Shown here: one piece after another, positions 1 to 10,839 of the stretch
Numbering within the stretch: position 1 is the stretch's first letter
How the letters are laid out: the number at the start of each line of letters is the position of its first letter
NCBI GenBank assembly: GCA_029891345.1
Contig: CM057000.1
Location: 132,978,163 to 133,042,162 of the forward strand
From: Dryococelus australis
Taxonomy: Eukaryota > Arthropoda > Insecta > Phasmatodea > Phasmatidae
Direction: 5' to 3'
Length of the DNA stretch: 64,000 bases
The notes under the pieces: generated by a model
Databases searched by the model: none
Told to the model about the DNA's origin: nothing
The model's input: the letters and a program-made list of their open reading frames with translations, nothing else
Made by a program: the position numbers and the translations under genes

Positions 1-1100
1 TGCAAGTCATAAAACAAACAAAAAACTATTGCCACACCGAAAGACTGGAATCATTTCACAGCGTCGCGTTAAAATTCAAGCCAAAAAGAAATCACTTGAG
101 TTATGATGGCATGGTTGCACGTACAATATTATCCATATTAGACTTTAATCACAATTTGGGAAGCCTCAAACTGGACGGAAACTGAAATATTCGAAACTAT
201 TGAGGAAGTGGGTTGGTGTAAACACGTACAAGAATAAACGGCATGATTGGCCGTACAAGATCCTTTCAATAGTCAGGGAAGCAGTACGGGACAACCAGAG
301 CTCGAAGCTGGATGACGACCCTTACAGAGCGATAGACGTGCCAAGGTGTTTCGCCACTGTTTCTCGACAACATTCCATAGAAGAAATACGTCAATTTTCC
401 AGATTCCCTCCAGTTTTGGGAGAAAAAAAAAAAAGTAGGCATGTAATCGTTTTAAATTTGCTTTCTGTAATGTTACATGTGCATTAGGGGCCTATACATT
501 TCAGTAATAGGACTATAGTGTTTTGTGACTGTTATTTTATTATAAAATACAGTATATCGTACACTATTGGTAACTTATGTATGAACATTATAAATTATGT
601 CTGTAACATTGTATATACGTATGCCATAACAGTTTTCATTGTACAAATGCATCCTGGCCTATGGCGTGAGTTTGAATCCGATATAAACACAATTCTCATC
701 AGGGTACTTTTTTTCGTATGGTACTAACAACACGAGATGGAATGACGACCCGGTTTCTGTAACCTATGGCAGTCCATGCATTTATCCAAGGGGCAAATTG
801 CTTGTATGCAGGGTAGCACCAAGTTCTGTTGGAAGGAACATCTGCACTGAGCAGCCGTTTCTTTCTTTTGATTTTGGTTTCAAGGCTTAAATCATGTCGC
901 TCACTGTCTAAGATAATCGTGTCAGACGATGGACAAAGCGTAATACACTTGCAATGTTCTGATGTTACCAACCTCGCAACAGCACACGCTCTCTTCATCC
1001 CTCTCCATATTCACACATTCCACACCAAGTTCGTCTGCTAGCTCGCCCTGTGGTATCTGGAATATTATTTTCACTGTCACTGCTCGAAGAACGATCAACA
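1..1100. other. Unassigned AT-rich sequence
   Basis: No recognisable gene or element was found. Only short open frames are present on both strands, without known motifs. The last part (about 1040-1100) leads directly into the 134-bp tandem array. Confidence 0.5.
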
Positions 1101-1636
1101 TCTCTTCTGTCTGGTTCAAACTGATACGGCTCGATGTTGACAGCCATAGTGTTAGTCGCAGACTGTCTGTGTAGCAGCGTGAGAGCCGCGCGGCTGGTCG
1201 ATCGCAGCGGAGCTTGGCCTACGATCACGTCACATCTCTTCTGTCTGGTTCAAACTGATACGGCTCGATGTTGACAGCCATAGTGTTAGTCGCAGACTGT
1301 CTGTGTAGCAGCGTGAGAGCCGCGTGGCTGGTCGATCGCAGCGGAGCTTGGCCTACGATGACGTCACGTCTCTTCTGTCTGGTTCAAACTGATACGGCTC
1401 GATGTTGACAGCCACAGTGTTAGTCGCAGACTGTCTGTGTAGCAGCGTGAGAGCCGCGCGACTGGTCGATCGCAGCGGAGCTTGGCCTACGATCACGTCA
1501 CGTCTCTTCTGTCTGGTTCAAACTGATACGGCTCGATGTTGACAGCCATAGTGTTAGTCGCAGACTGTCTGTGTAGCAGCGTGAGAGCCGCGCGGCTGGT
1601 CGATCGCAGCGGAGCTTGGCCTACGATGACGTCACA
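1101..1636. repeat. 134-bp tandem repeat, four units
   Basis: Units start at 1101, 1235, 1369 and 1503, exactly 134 bp apart, each opening with TCTCTTCTGTCTGGTTCAAA. They are nearly identical. Units 2 and 4 end with the palindrome GATGACGTCA, while units 1 and 3 end with GATCACGTCA, so the array looks like a duplicated dimer. Short open frames across it on both strands only reflect the repeat. Confidence 0.95.
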
Positions 1637-1841
1637 TCTCATATTCCTGGAAAATCCAGAGGCCCGTAACTTTCGAACTATACAGCGCACGCACATCGGG
1701 TTTCTTCCACAATATTTTGTGTTGAACGATTTTCTCAAATAAAACAATAATGAAAATAGCTTCTTTTAACCTCGCAGCTCCTTTAAGAGTTAAATTTTAT
1801 AAAGGTTGTATTTTTATACGCAATGTTCATGGTTAATTTAT

Positions 1842-2058
1842 AGAAAGTAAAGTTGTTTATGTCTATAACTGATGTGAAAAAAAAAATTTGGGGGAAATGG
1901 AAAAACCTATTTTGGAATTTACATTGGTTGCTTAATCATTACACATTTGTAAACACAGAATGCTATCATGCTCATTCCGAAACCAAGTTTACTTTTGCTT
2001 TCCTCGACTGTTACTCTATGTTACTTTACTCTACTCTCGGAGTAACGTTTTGGAACGC
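1842..2058 (+). mobile_element. Right part of a TIR element (second copy at 50.3-50.9 kb)
   Basis: Matches 50635-50857 over about 215 bp, sharing TTTACTTTTGCTTTCC and the terminal CTCTCGGAGTAACGTTT followed by GGAACGC. In the second copy the reverse complement of this end recurs about 580 bp upstream, which defines the TIR. This copy keeps only the right half. Confidence 0.65.
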
Positions 2059-2118
2059 CGCCGAGGATTTGAACCCATCGTTCCACGTCCAGACCGTTAC
2101 CTTACGAATTGAACTAGG
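2058..2118 (-). other. tRNA-like segment, probable SINE head remnant
   Basis: On the minus strand there is a good B-box-like GGTTCAAATCC and an A-box-like TAGTTCAATTCG about 40 nt before it. The cloverleaf is poor, so a functional tRNA is unlikely. It abuts the end of the preceding TIR element. Confidence 0.3.
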
Positions 2119-2580
2119 AAGTCAACGTTGATTACAAAGGAGAAAATACTGTTACGCGGGTGAACTCTTGCTTCTCTTATGCAACGTCAGGCGATCACTT
2201 ACGAACGAAATCAATTGAGTCGGATTAAAACCATAATCGCTAGGTCACGCGTGCTCGTGTGTACGTTGAAACATGTCAGATGGCGAGGATTGCATTACAT
2301 TTCTTTTGAATACGTGAATCCGAATTCAGATTTAGAGAGAACGGATCACATTTATTTTTAGTTTTCCATTTATGCTTTTCAGCTTTTCAGCGTACGTGTT
2401 TTTATGCCAGGAGAAAAAAGCTCTTCTATTTAAGCGTTATATATGTTTAAGGCCTACTTGGAATACAAACTCGAACCTTGTGGTTCTTAGACAAAACCTA
2501 AGCGACATATGACCACAGCAAGTCGCTGGTCGGTCCACACACTATTGGATCGTTATAGTATCAGCACAGGCTTGGTATGA
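2119..2580. other. Unassigned sequence
   Basis: No gene, known repeat or regulatory structure recognised. Confidence 0.4.
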
Positions 2581-2584
2581 ACAC

Positions 2585-2672
2585 ACAGAGAGAGAGAGAG
2601 AGAAGGAAAGAAAGGGAGAGGGAGAATGAGAAAGGGAAAGGGAGACGGGGAGAGAGAAATGGAAATGAGGAC

Positions 2673-2709
<37 letters not shown>
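2585..2709 (+). repeat. Interrupted (GA)n microsatellite
   Basis: A purine-only tract of about 125 bp made of GA repeats with AAG and GGG interruptions. The purest run is about 2678-2709. Serine/leucine and arginine/glutamate-rich open frames across it are repeat artefacts. Confidence 0.95.
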
Positions 2710-2712
<3 letters not shown>

Positions 2713-3189
2713 GTAAGCTGACGTGGATGAAGCGAATTACGGTTAGCTTAATTTCGCAGGTTACTTCAGACCGTTTATTACGTAGATTGTTAACATTAAA
2801 TTTAGCCTTATCGGTACTGGTGTTATCATAAACGCATCCGCAAACACAGGCTACAGAAATACTGTATCTCTGGTGCAGAATCAATGTGTACAGTTTCTAT
2901 CTTGACATATTTGTTTGACCTCCACAGGTGGACCGCTGAGTCTGTTTAACTAATATTAGCTCTTGTGCTTCTCGACTCAGTAACAGTTAGAAGCGTAAAA
3001 GGGAAAGTTAAAGCATGTCCATTTCAGTGGACATTAGAGACGGCATCAGAAATATGCCACATAACAACAGTTACTTGACGTAAGAGAAAATAAAATATTT
3101 TGAGTTCTCTTTGGAAATGAAAGATCTAAGGTAGCCATTCATAGTTAATTTTGCGAAAAATACACCAATTATTACGGCGAAAGATATTA
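2710..3189. other. Unassigned sequence
   Basis: No gene or named repeat seen. Ordinary AT-rich DNA between the GA tract and the inverted coding-like duplication. Confidence 0.4.
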
Positions 3190-3553
3190 ATTATGGATTA
3201 AAATACAGTTCTATATGACCAAGGATATGCATATCACCAGTAGTACCAACTAACTTCCGATACAACCAAATCTGATCACCGAGTTCTAACTTCATCTTCT
3301 TACGCGAGAACATGGATGCATTACCAAATACTCTAATAACACCAGTATTATCTGCCTTCCCTTCATGAACAGGATAAGTCTTCCAACACATTATGTCACG
3401 AGGATCAATATCACTAATTTCCTTAGGCGCAGGTATCTTTTGTTTATGAGACTTGGTCTTCAAGTAATAACTGCTAAGGCAGGTAGTGGTTTGTTGGAAA
3501 TTATTGATATTGATCCTCGTGACATGATGTGTTGGAAGATTTATCCTGTTCAT
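3190..3553 (-). pseudogene. Left arm: coding-like segment, possible endogenous viral or element fragment
   Basis: Reads leftwards as an open frame of about 120 codons ending with a stop near 3191. The last 80 or so residues are the same as those encoded by the right arm on the other strand, including the runs DIDPRD, MCWK, PVHEGKADNT and GDQIWLYRKLVGTTGD, ending HIELYFNP. The arm continues through the spacer with a lysine-rich stretch (KTKSHKQKIPAPKE) before DIDPRD, so this copy may preserve more of the parent gene. The C-terminal alternation of hydrophobic strands and glycines recalls jelly-roll capsid proteins, but I cannot name a family. No flanking gene and no start context that would suggest expression. 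Confidence 0.4.
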
Positions 3554-3728
3554 GAAGGGAAGGCAGACAATACTGCTGTTATTAGAGTATTTGGTAATAC
3601 ATGCATGTTCTCTCGTAAGAAGGTGATGTTAGAACTCGGTGATCAGATTTGGTTGTATCGGAAGTTAGTTGGTACTACTGGTGATATGCATATCCTTGGT
3701 CATATAGAACTGTATTTTAATCCATAAT
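3497..3728 (+). pseudogene. Right arm: inverted copy of the same coding-like segment
   Basis: About 230 bp, roughly 93% identical by eye to the reverse complement of 3190-3423, ending in the same stop and flanking ATTA. The encoded residues DIDPRDMMCWKIYPVHEGK and the C-terminus match the left arm with a few substitutions (for example T/A and K/V changes). Most differences are conservative or silent, so the segment was probably coding before it was duplicated. Without the spacer extension it is only a C-terminal fragment. Origin unknown; an old viral integration is one possibility. Confidence 0.4.
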
Positions 3729-5270
3729 TAATCTCTTTTGCCGTAATAATCGCTGTATGTTTTCATATTGTCGTTTTTGTTGCATTATTGATTATGCTAT
3801 GGCTATTAATAATGAATAATTATTAGGCATTTAAGTATTCGTTTGTAATTACGTGCTACAGGTCGTACATGTTGTAACACGTATACGTGCTTTATACAGA
3901 AACCTGCCATTACAGACATACCTGCCAATAACAACCCACCTGCCAATTGCCCTGCACCAAACGATACATAACGAATGATACACACATACGTGATTGACAG
4001 TTGACAGTGACATAACAGTTCTTGAAGGGAACTCATTAGGAAGAACACAGCCTTGTGCTGTATTGTGGTTGTACTTTCAGATTTGATTTGAGATCCAACA
4101 TACAGGATGTTCGAAACTGTAATTGGTTATTATTACTATGTACTGTGACGTAATTTCTGTTGTTGGAGATTTGCATCATTGTGCTGCTGATTCTTAAACA
4201 AATAGCGAGTCTTTGGCGTTCTGGTTAGAGTAGTAAACACTCTCGAAGTTGCGAAAGGATTTGACCTACCCTAAATAAAACACACATACCTCGAATGTTT
4301 CAAGTCTTTCCTGTCCCAGCCCCGATACGCCGAAACCTACCATGCGAACCGACTCTAGTACTCGGGAGTTGAGAGTACATGTGTTTGGAAACGAGTCAAG
4401 CACATGTGTTCATGCTTCACGGGAACACGAGAATGGTAGGGGACTCGTAGCTGGAACGGTTGATGGTTCAAGTGTTCCTTGCTACGTTGTGTTGCATGGT
4501 CGTTACGTGGCGTAGTGGCCTCCGCTTGCCTCGTCGTGTTTCCGATATGACCGAATATTCCCTATACTTTCTGTGAAGGAGTGGGTTTTTGCATATTGAA
4601 AAATTACTATTTCAGAACTACGCAGAAGCCACAGTACCCGCACACGGAACTACTACATAATATGTATTTAATTCACATCTCACACAACTATTTTAAGTCT
4701 AGCTAATGAAAACTCGCGAAAAAAAATGGTTCTCTTTACTTTTGTTTCATAACTGTTCCTAACCTAACCTCGTATAACACAACAACCGATCACTTTTCAA
4801 CACATACATTTTCTGACAGAGACTTATTAGAGTGATCTAAATTCACGACTGTAATCATAAACATCTACATATACATGACTTTTAAATATTTTTGCTGCTT
4901 AAATTATAGCAAATAACAGTTTCCCGCTAACTCCAACTGCTCTGTTCTGATTGGTCACCAACAAACAAAATATACTTCAGTTATAAAATGTAGCCAATTA
5001 TTTTGACGCTTAAGAAAAACCCAACCACATACACGACCTGTTACTTTCTATTGTGAACCAAGATATTTACTTACACACATTGAGCTCTTCTTTACACATC
5101 AAAATTCTTAAGTAAACGCTTAAATGATAAATTGTAAATCCAGCCTACTCCAGATATTTCCAACTACCACCATAAATGGCGTATATCTCACTGATCACTC
5201 TATTAAAAAGGAAAATATTTGATTGGTATAAAATAATTACATTTCATAGATAGTATAATATCTCATCGAA
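3729..5270. other. Unassigned AT-rich sequence
   Basis: About 1.5 kb without a supported gene. A weak tRNA-like stretch (TGGTTAGAGTAG near 4223, GGATTTGACCT near 4257) may be an old SINE head. AACCTAACCT near 4760 is only two telomere-like units and has no significance alone. Confidence 0.4.
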
Positions 5271-5274
5271 CGGT

Positions 5275-5344
5275 ATTCAAATATTTTCTCTGCTAGCTTA
5301 AATTGACTTCAATTGTAGTCAAATTAAGCTAGCAGAGAAAATAT

Positions 5345-5350
<6 letters not shown>
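5275..5350. repeat. Near-perfect 33-bp hairpin beside (AT)n
   Basis: Left arm 5275-5307 (ATTCAAATATTTTCTCTGCT...) pairs with right arm 5318-5350 with one mismatch around a 10-nt loop (TTCAATTGTA). The right arm runs directly into the AT repeat. Confidence 0.95.

Positions 5351-5402
<52 letters not shown>
5349..5402. repeat. (AT)n microsatellite, about 27 units
   Basis: Uninterrupted AT dinucleotides directly following the hairpin arm. Microsatellite instability at a hairpin end is plausible. Confidence 0.95.
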
Positions 5403-5404
<2 letters not shown>

Positions 5405-5836
5405 CGTAGATATAATATTTATATCCATGTGGAATACAAACTATGTTATCTCGACTTTTCACTATCTTTACATTTACGCGTTTATAGCATAGTAGCAGAA
5501 CTACCAGGCGTTGTCAGGGTAGAGAAGGACAATGACATATACACGAACTAGTTTTAGGGATTTCTGCCCAATGGTAGGTCGCAGACAGTAAACCGGTTCT
5601 CGGCTGTCAGGCCCGTATCACACGAGCAAAAGTGCAACTCAAGCATTTCATTTTATGACGCGTTCGTCACACACACTTATCTGTATTTTAAAATACACTA
5701 ACGTTTGTGAAAAATATTACACCAAGAAGGATACGTGTGATTGAAATGAACTTTATACGACAGATTATGTACATAACAATACACAATTGATTAGTATTAC
5801 AGGACTGTACACGGTCTCTGTCCTTGAGAATTCAGT
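5403..5836. other. Unassigned sequence
   Basis: No gene or named repeat seen between the AT tract and the Tc1-type relic. Confidence 0.4.
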
Positions 5837-6790
5837 ATGCTGCAAAGCCCCCGCGTGGTGAGATCAGAGCCCCTAAACGTCGTGGCATGAAATAAAAGAG
5901 GACCTGGATATGTTCCTGGAGAACCTCCCTCCACGTGGTATGTAAGTGAGTCCGTAAATCATCAACAGTGGTTGCTGAAGGACCGTGATGAACAAGTCGC
6001 CGACTAACCATATCCTAGACATATTCGATGGGCGACATGTCAGGCGAACGTGTAGGCCAGGAAAGCCGTGGTACCCGTAGTTCATTGAAGAAGACTTGCA
6101 CATTCCTCGCCATATGTGGCCGGGGACATTGTCCTGCTGAAATATGGCATGTGCAGTCGCCTGAAGGAGGGACAGTACCTCGGGCTGTAAAACCTCGGAG
6201 ATGTAGCGGTCGCTGTTCAGATTGCCCTCAAAACGTGGGAATAGTGATCGCATGTTGTATCCAATGGCGCCCCAAGCCATCACACTTGGCGTTTTTTTCC
6301 GCTATGCCGCTCCAAAATGCAGGCTGCCAGGTTCCTGTCACCATGGTAGCATCTAACACATATGCGGCCATCACTGTAGGACAGGTTGAAGCGGGACTCG
6401 TCCGAAAACACTACATTTTACCACTCCGCAAGCCAGAGACGGCGTTCACGTGCTCAGTGCTGACCGGGGGGGGGGGGGGGGTTGTGGTTTCCCGACAATG
6501 CCACCAGTCTAGCCCGCAGCAGACGCCGTCGAACCGTCGGCGCAGACAAGTCCACGCCCGTTGCAGTGCTCCGGTGTCGAGCCAACACTGTGGACGAGGC
6601 TGTACGGTCCGTTACGTCCATGAGGACAAGATGGCGATCGTCGCTGCGTGCGACATTCTTCTATCCACTGATTCCACACACGCATCACTGTCGTAGCAGC
6701 ATGCCCCGTACGAGCCGAAATGTCACTGTATGACAAACCCGTTTCCCGGAGACCGATCACTCTGCCCCGTTCGAACTCACTCACATGCTG
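5837..6790 (-). pseudogene. Decayed Tc1-type (Tc1/mariner) transposase
   Basis: Tc1 transposases bind their terminal repeats through an N-terminal helix-turn-helix region and cut and paste DNA with a DDE/D catalytic triad. Read on the minus strand, the N-terminus (6784 to about 6509) opens with LSEFERGRVIGLRETG-like sequence and a helix-turn-helix containing YSDISARTGHAATTV. After a G16 run, the central and C-terminal part (6283 to 5873) shows MAWGAIGYN and FQQDNVPGH, which carries the second catalytic aspartate in its usual context. The third-aspartate region (WP-R-SPDMSPIE type) is recognisable only in another frame near 6035-6060, followed by a PRRLGALISPRGG-like tail ending near 5837. Several frameshifts and stops make it non-functional. 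Clear TIRs were not found. The plus-strand 222-codon frame over the same DNA is a shadow. Confidence 0.85.
6466..6481 (+). repeat. G16 homopolymer within the transposase relic
   Basis: Sixteen consecutive G on the plus strand (C on the coding strand) separating the N-terminal and central transposase frames. Either a slippage-expanded site or an assembly-sensitive position. Confidence 0.9.
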
Positions 6791-7021
6791 ATTTGGCGCC
6801 CTTAGATATCGTCGATATCAAAGGCTCTTCACTGACTGAGCTTGGTGTAACAAGGTCATTTCCGGTCACAAAAGAGAGGGCGCTGCTGTGTCTAAGTGTA
6901 AGCCATCTCTCTGCAATAGTAATCACTTATTTCCGGTACATTGTTCTACACATCGTTCGATTTTTAATTCATTCGGCCCATTATTTCTGGGTGTTGCAAT
7001 TTTCACAAACAATAGTGTAGG

Positions 7022-8475
7022 TACACTCTAAATCGGAATCAGTTATTTTTTACTGATTATCAGTTGGAACTGCTCCATCCAGAACCAGTAGAAAAATAAA
7101 ACTATTAATCTCTTCAGTTAAATGAAATCCACTAATGCAAACAGTAGAAAATCAGTTATTTATAGTCGATTAATAAAAAGGACAAGGATTGAAACCCGTG
7201 AATTGCGGTTTGAAATAAATTAGGTATACAATTATTTTGTCGTAAAACAAAATTATGACATGTACAAGGAAACTTTGGAAGTGGTTGGCATCGAACCGTC
7301 ACCACAAGACGCAACACATTCGATTGTTTATTTTGGCTGACGTTCTGCCAACTCTGCTACTTTGCCACAGAGTTAAAAGGTCTCGCGTTTACGTATTAAC
7401 ATAAACTTACAATTGCGGACAGCTGTGAGTTTCGTAATGTGAATGTACTTCATGTTGTCAAAATATACACATATTATGCGTACGTAGGTACATGTCTTTG
7501 TAAGGCTCGAAAGTCATTCAAGTTAAGTTTAGTTCAGATTGTGTGCTTTGAAAGAGAAATATAGTGTTTTAACGGTGATGTCAGTGTTTTCTATACGTAT
7601 TGCTATTTTTTTTTTTACAATGCAACATTTTACAGAATCAAACTGTTATTTTGAAGAGACAGATTGACTAGTAATAACTGTGCTAATTTGACAGTGGAAC
7701 GTTAGAAACAATACAATATTTTATAAAATTGGTCGTTTCCTCATTATTTGATCTTTTAACTTGCAGAGACCACAAAAGTTTTGTTAGTGTAAATCCACCT
7801 TTCTTATTGAATCGCAGCACTATCGAGTCAGTAAAATTATCACTTATCTATCTGTAACTAAAAATAACAGTTTAAATCTGTAGTGTCTCGTTGCATTGTA
7901 AAATGGCGTATACTAGTGAAGTTCGATAACCTCGTACATTGACACCACTATATTTATCTTTTAAGGCACAGAATCCCAACTAAACTAAAGATACATTTAC
8001 TTTAGAACTTTGCAAAGACATGTACTTGAGCAGAAAATCTGTATATTTCGACAGCAATAAATACTTCCACATCACGAAACTTACAGCAATATTTGACATT
8101 ACATTCTTGTGGTTCAGTACCCATAATACGAGCACACATCTGGCCGTGGTAAAGTAGGGCAGTGGATATGGCTGATCATGAAAGCTTCAGCAAGCTTTGC
8201 TTTATGGGCGGAGGTTCGAGCCCAACCACCTCCAAAAACGCTTTTGTGCAGACAATATTTGTGTTCTGCGACAAAATAAATTGTACCTAACTTACATCAT
8301 ATAGGAATGCTCTGAGCTTATTTATTAATAACAACTATAAATAAGTAGTTTTCTACTGCTTTAATTAGTAGATTTCTTTTAACTGATGAATTAGTGATAT
8401 TTTTTCTACAGATTCCGGATGGAGTAGTTTCAACTGACAATCAGCAAAAAATAACTGATTCCGATTTAGAGTGTA
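7022..8475. mobile_element. 1.45-kb foldback (hairpin) DNA element
   Basis: Ends are TACACTCTAAATCGGAATCA and its complement. The similarity continues inward through CATGTCTTTG(T/C)AA, AAATATAGTG, TTTACAATGCAAC and AAACTGTTATTTT, so the arms meet near 7740 with almost no unique centre. Arm identity is roughly 75% by eye and lower towards the middle. TA occurs at both borders, compatible with a TA target duplication. No transposase is encoded. Both arms carry a tRNA-like block (about 7275-7370 and 8148-8235) with GGTTCGAGCCC in the right arm. Confidence 0.88.
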
Positions 8476-8806
8476 TATGAGCAGTTTCATTCATAGACAG
8501 CAAATCTGAAACGGATTTTCCTGCGTTTATGGCGGTAACAGACTACTGAGCACAAAGAGTGAAACAATGTCTTGATTCGCTGTTTGTGTAACAAATCGGC
8601 GTATGAACGTCTTCGAGACGGGCATAAAAATGTATGGGCACCTGCAAGGATATGCGACTAATCAGTGATGCTTCGAGTCCTATCTATGAGGAAACTAATC
8701 AAAGGACAAGTACCTATATGATACTCTTAACGCTTATGAACCCACTAAAATAGTAAAAATCCTTAAGCAAAAATAAAACTTTTAAAACTAGGAGAAAAAA
8801 ATCAGT
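8476..8806. other. Unassigned sequence
   Basis: No gene or repeat recognised between the foldback element and the first SINE. Confidence 0.4.
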
Positions 8807-9047
8807 TTAGCAGCGCTCTTCAAGGTTTTCGAGCCATGAGGGCGAAGCGAGGTGAGTATGGAGCAGCGCCGGAATGAAGGGGTGGGGAAACGGGAGATCC
8901 CCGAGAAAACCCGCCAAACAGTGGCATCGTCTGGCACGATTCCCACATGCGAAAATCCGGGAGCGACCCTGCCAGGAACCAGGAACCGAACCCCGTTCAC
9001 CTAAGTGAGAGGTGAGTAGTCTAGCCACTACACCACCGGGGCCCCAC
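8807..9047 (-). mobile_element. tRNA-derived SINE copy 1
   Basis: Minus strand: GGCCCCGGTGGTGTAGTGGCTA head with A-box-like TAGTGGCTAG and B-box-like GGTTCCTGG/GGTTCGG, then the conserved body (GGGAATCGTGCCAGACGATG, TTTTCTCGGGGATCTCCCGT, GCGCTGCTCCATACTCACCT) and a tail near GAAAACCTTGAAGAGCGC. SINEs are Pol III-transcribed, non-coding and need a LINE partner to move; the short peptides from these copies are artefacts. Confidence 0.85.
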
Positions 9048-9784
9048 GTAAAACTCGTATATTTTTGTTCGCCCACTACAAAATATAAAATCGTCTACGT
9101 CAATTAATTTCTTGGGTCGTCTTCTTACCTTTAGGCAATGAAAAGACAAATTGGTTTTGTTGTGTACTTTACAACCTGCCAAAATTAGTTCGGCCGTTTA
9201 TTTAGAAACTCCTGTTACAGCACTTCTTTCAATTACGTTGGACGTCACTCAATGCGACATTTTTTTCACCGAGATTCTTTGCAGCATTATGTACTATCTC
9301 CTAGGCTTTACACGGAGCAAAGGGCGTAGAAAATATATATATTTTTTTCATTGGAGGTCCATATTTAAAAGAAGCCTTTTTTACCACACCAAATCGGTTT
9401 CGATGTACACGCCCATTACAGAGCGAAGGGGGCTTGATGAGCAATCTTTCATTTCAGATGTATTACATATTTTTGCTATACCACAATATAATGTTATTGA
9501 TTTCTAAATATAAGTTACACGACTGTCACTTCCATTAAATCCAGGCGTATGTCGGCCAGCGTATGCAAAGCGGTGTAACCTCTACGCCAAACCAAAACCC
9601 TGAACTAGCGCGCACTGGTTTCGTCGTGATCGTAGAACTACACGAATCTAAGCGGTGACCCTATAATTGTATTAGACGCGCCTCTGTAGCAAAGTCTAAT
9701 GCATAGCTCTATCGTAGGGCCACATATATCCGGTCAGTATATGTCGAGATACAACAGCCTGAAATAAACCCCGTTTTTTTTTTT
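9048..9784. other. Unassigned sequence
   Basis: An open frame of 118 codons (9151-9507) has no recognisable domain and lies in AT-rich DNA; I do not regard it as a gene. Confidence 0.35.
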
Positions 9785-9930
9785 TAGCTATTTTGGAGGG
9801 CACGAAAATAATGTTTCCCAGCGTGCGTGATGTTTTGAAATTTCCATTTAGTCAACGTCTGCAATGTGCTTTCTTTTCGTAGGTAAACCTATTGGCGGCA
9901 CCTTTAATAGTTTCCTCGAAAAAATAGCTA
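9785..9930 (+). repeat. Dispersed repeat, copy a (with 11400-11545)
   Basis: Shares AATGTGCTTTCTTTTCGTAG-like and CTTTTAATAGTTTC-like blocks in the same order with 11400-11545. Diverged, estimated 65-70% identical. Confidence 0.55.
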
Positions 9931-10421
9931 ATTTTTTAAACACAGTGTAACGTATTTCAAGCTCTGGCTAGACGATTGCCTTAAAAATACTACTATTATT
10001 GATTTACAATCGTATTGAAAATGTTGTAGTAAAACATTGAGTTAGTTAGCCACTTTTAATCAAATAATTTTTTTATGTGAACCTGTAAATTTAACCAAAT
10101 ATTACATAATTCTTGCCGAATCAGACGTAAGAGGCATTACTGTTCATTTAAATTTAAAAAAATACACGTACGTCATATGATCTAGTAGCTACCGCCTATT
10201 CTCGTAATAGCGCTGATAGACAGTAATGTGCGCATAGCCTAAAATATCTTGTTATGTTCGCCTCCTCATTCCGAACGCATGCCTTAAAATATGTTTGATG
10301 ATGAAGTAAAAGTATAAATTAAACGCAACTTCGGTTATACGAGATGGTCTGGAAATTACAGTAAAATAGGAATTCCAGTATGGTATTAAGTATGATTCGG
10401 GGGTTACTGGTGTTTATTGTA

Positions 10422-10672
10422 CACTCTATGAAATTATTCGGAAATTTACCATACCAGTGCATACGCTTAGTGAGAAATCAGGAATGGTTATGTTTTCCCC
10501 TATACATTCATTATAGCGTTCTTGCATTTGCTCAGGAAACAGTCAAATGCGTAGGGAAGTTCCCAACTTTTTATAATAGTGACGGTAAACATTCCTATAT
10601 TTGCAGCTTGATGTATGGTATTACATCCATACAGTGTATAGGTTAAAAAATTCAATTACAATTTAGGCAGTT
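10422..10672 (+). repeat. Dispersed repeat, copy a (with 29686-29935)
   Basis: About 250 bp matching 29686-29935, including CCATACCAGTG-ATACGCTTAG, CCCCTATACATTCATT and AACATTCCTAT-T-TGCAGC. The 88-codon open frame here is part of this repeat and has no known domain. Confidence 0.7.
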
Positions 10673-10839
10673 TACCAGAAAATATTGGTTCAGTTTTGAA
10701 TTGCCGCGGGTATCCTTATAACTCCCGTAGGAGTTCGGGAACTGCATGACCCTCACAGCCTCTGTGACTACGCTCCACAGTGGAGCTTTTTTCCGCGTTC
10801 GAGGCCACGCCCATCAAGTGCGCCACCGCCAATAAGCGC

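Larger units (their letters stand above)
3190..3728. repeat. 539-bp inverted duplication (arms about 230 bp, spacer about 73 bp)
   Basis: Reading inward from both ends gives the same sequence: TTATGGATTAAAATACAGTT at 3190 and its complement ending at 3728. The spacer 3424-3496 is not repeated. Such a structure would form a large hairpin. Confidence 0.9.

Noticed and set aside
2561-2884. Serine/leucine-rich 107-codon frame
   Set aside because: Translation of the (GA)n microsatellite.
4758-4770. AACCTAACCT telomere-like repeat
   Set aside because: Only two units of the insect TTAGG motif, expected by chance.
6028-6696. 222-codon plus-strand open frame
   Set aside because: It is the antisense shadow of the Tc1-type transposase relic; the minus strand carries the recognisable motifs.
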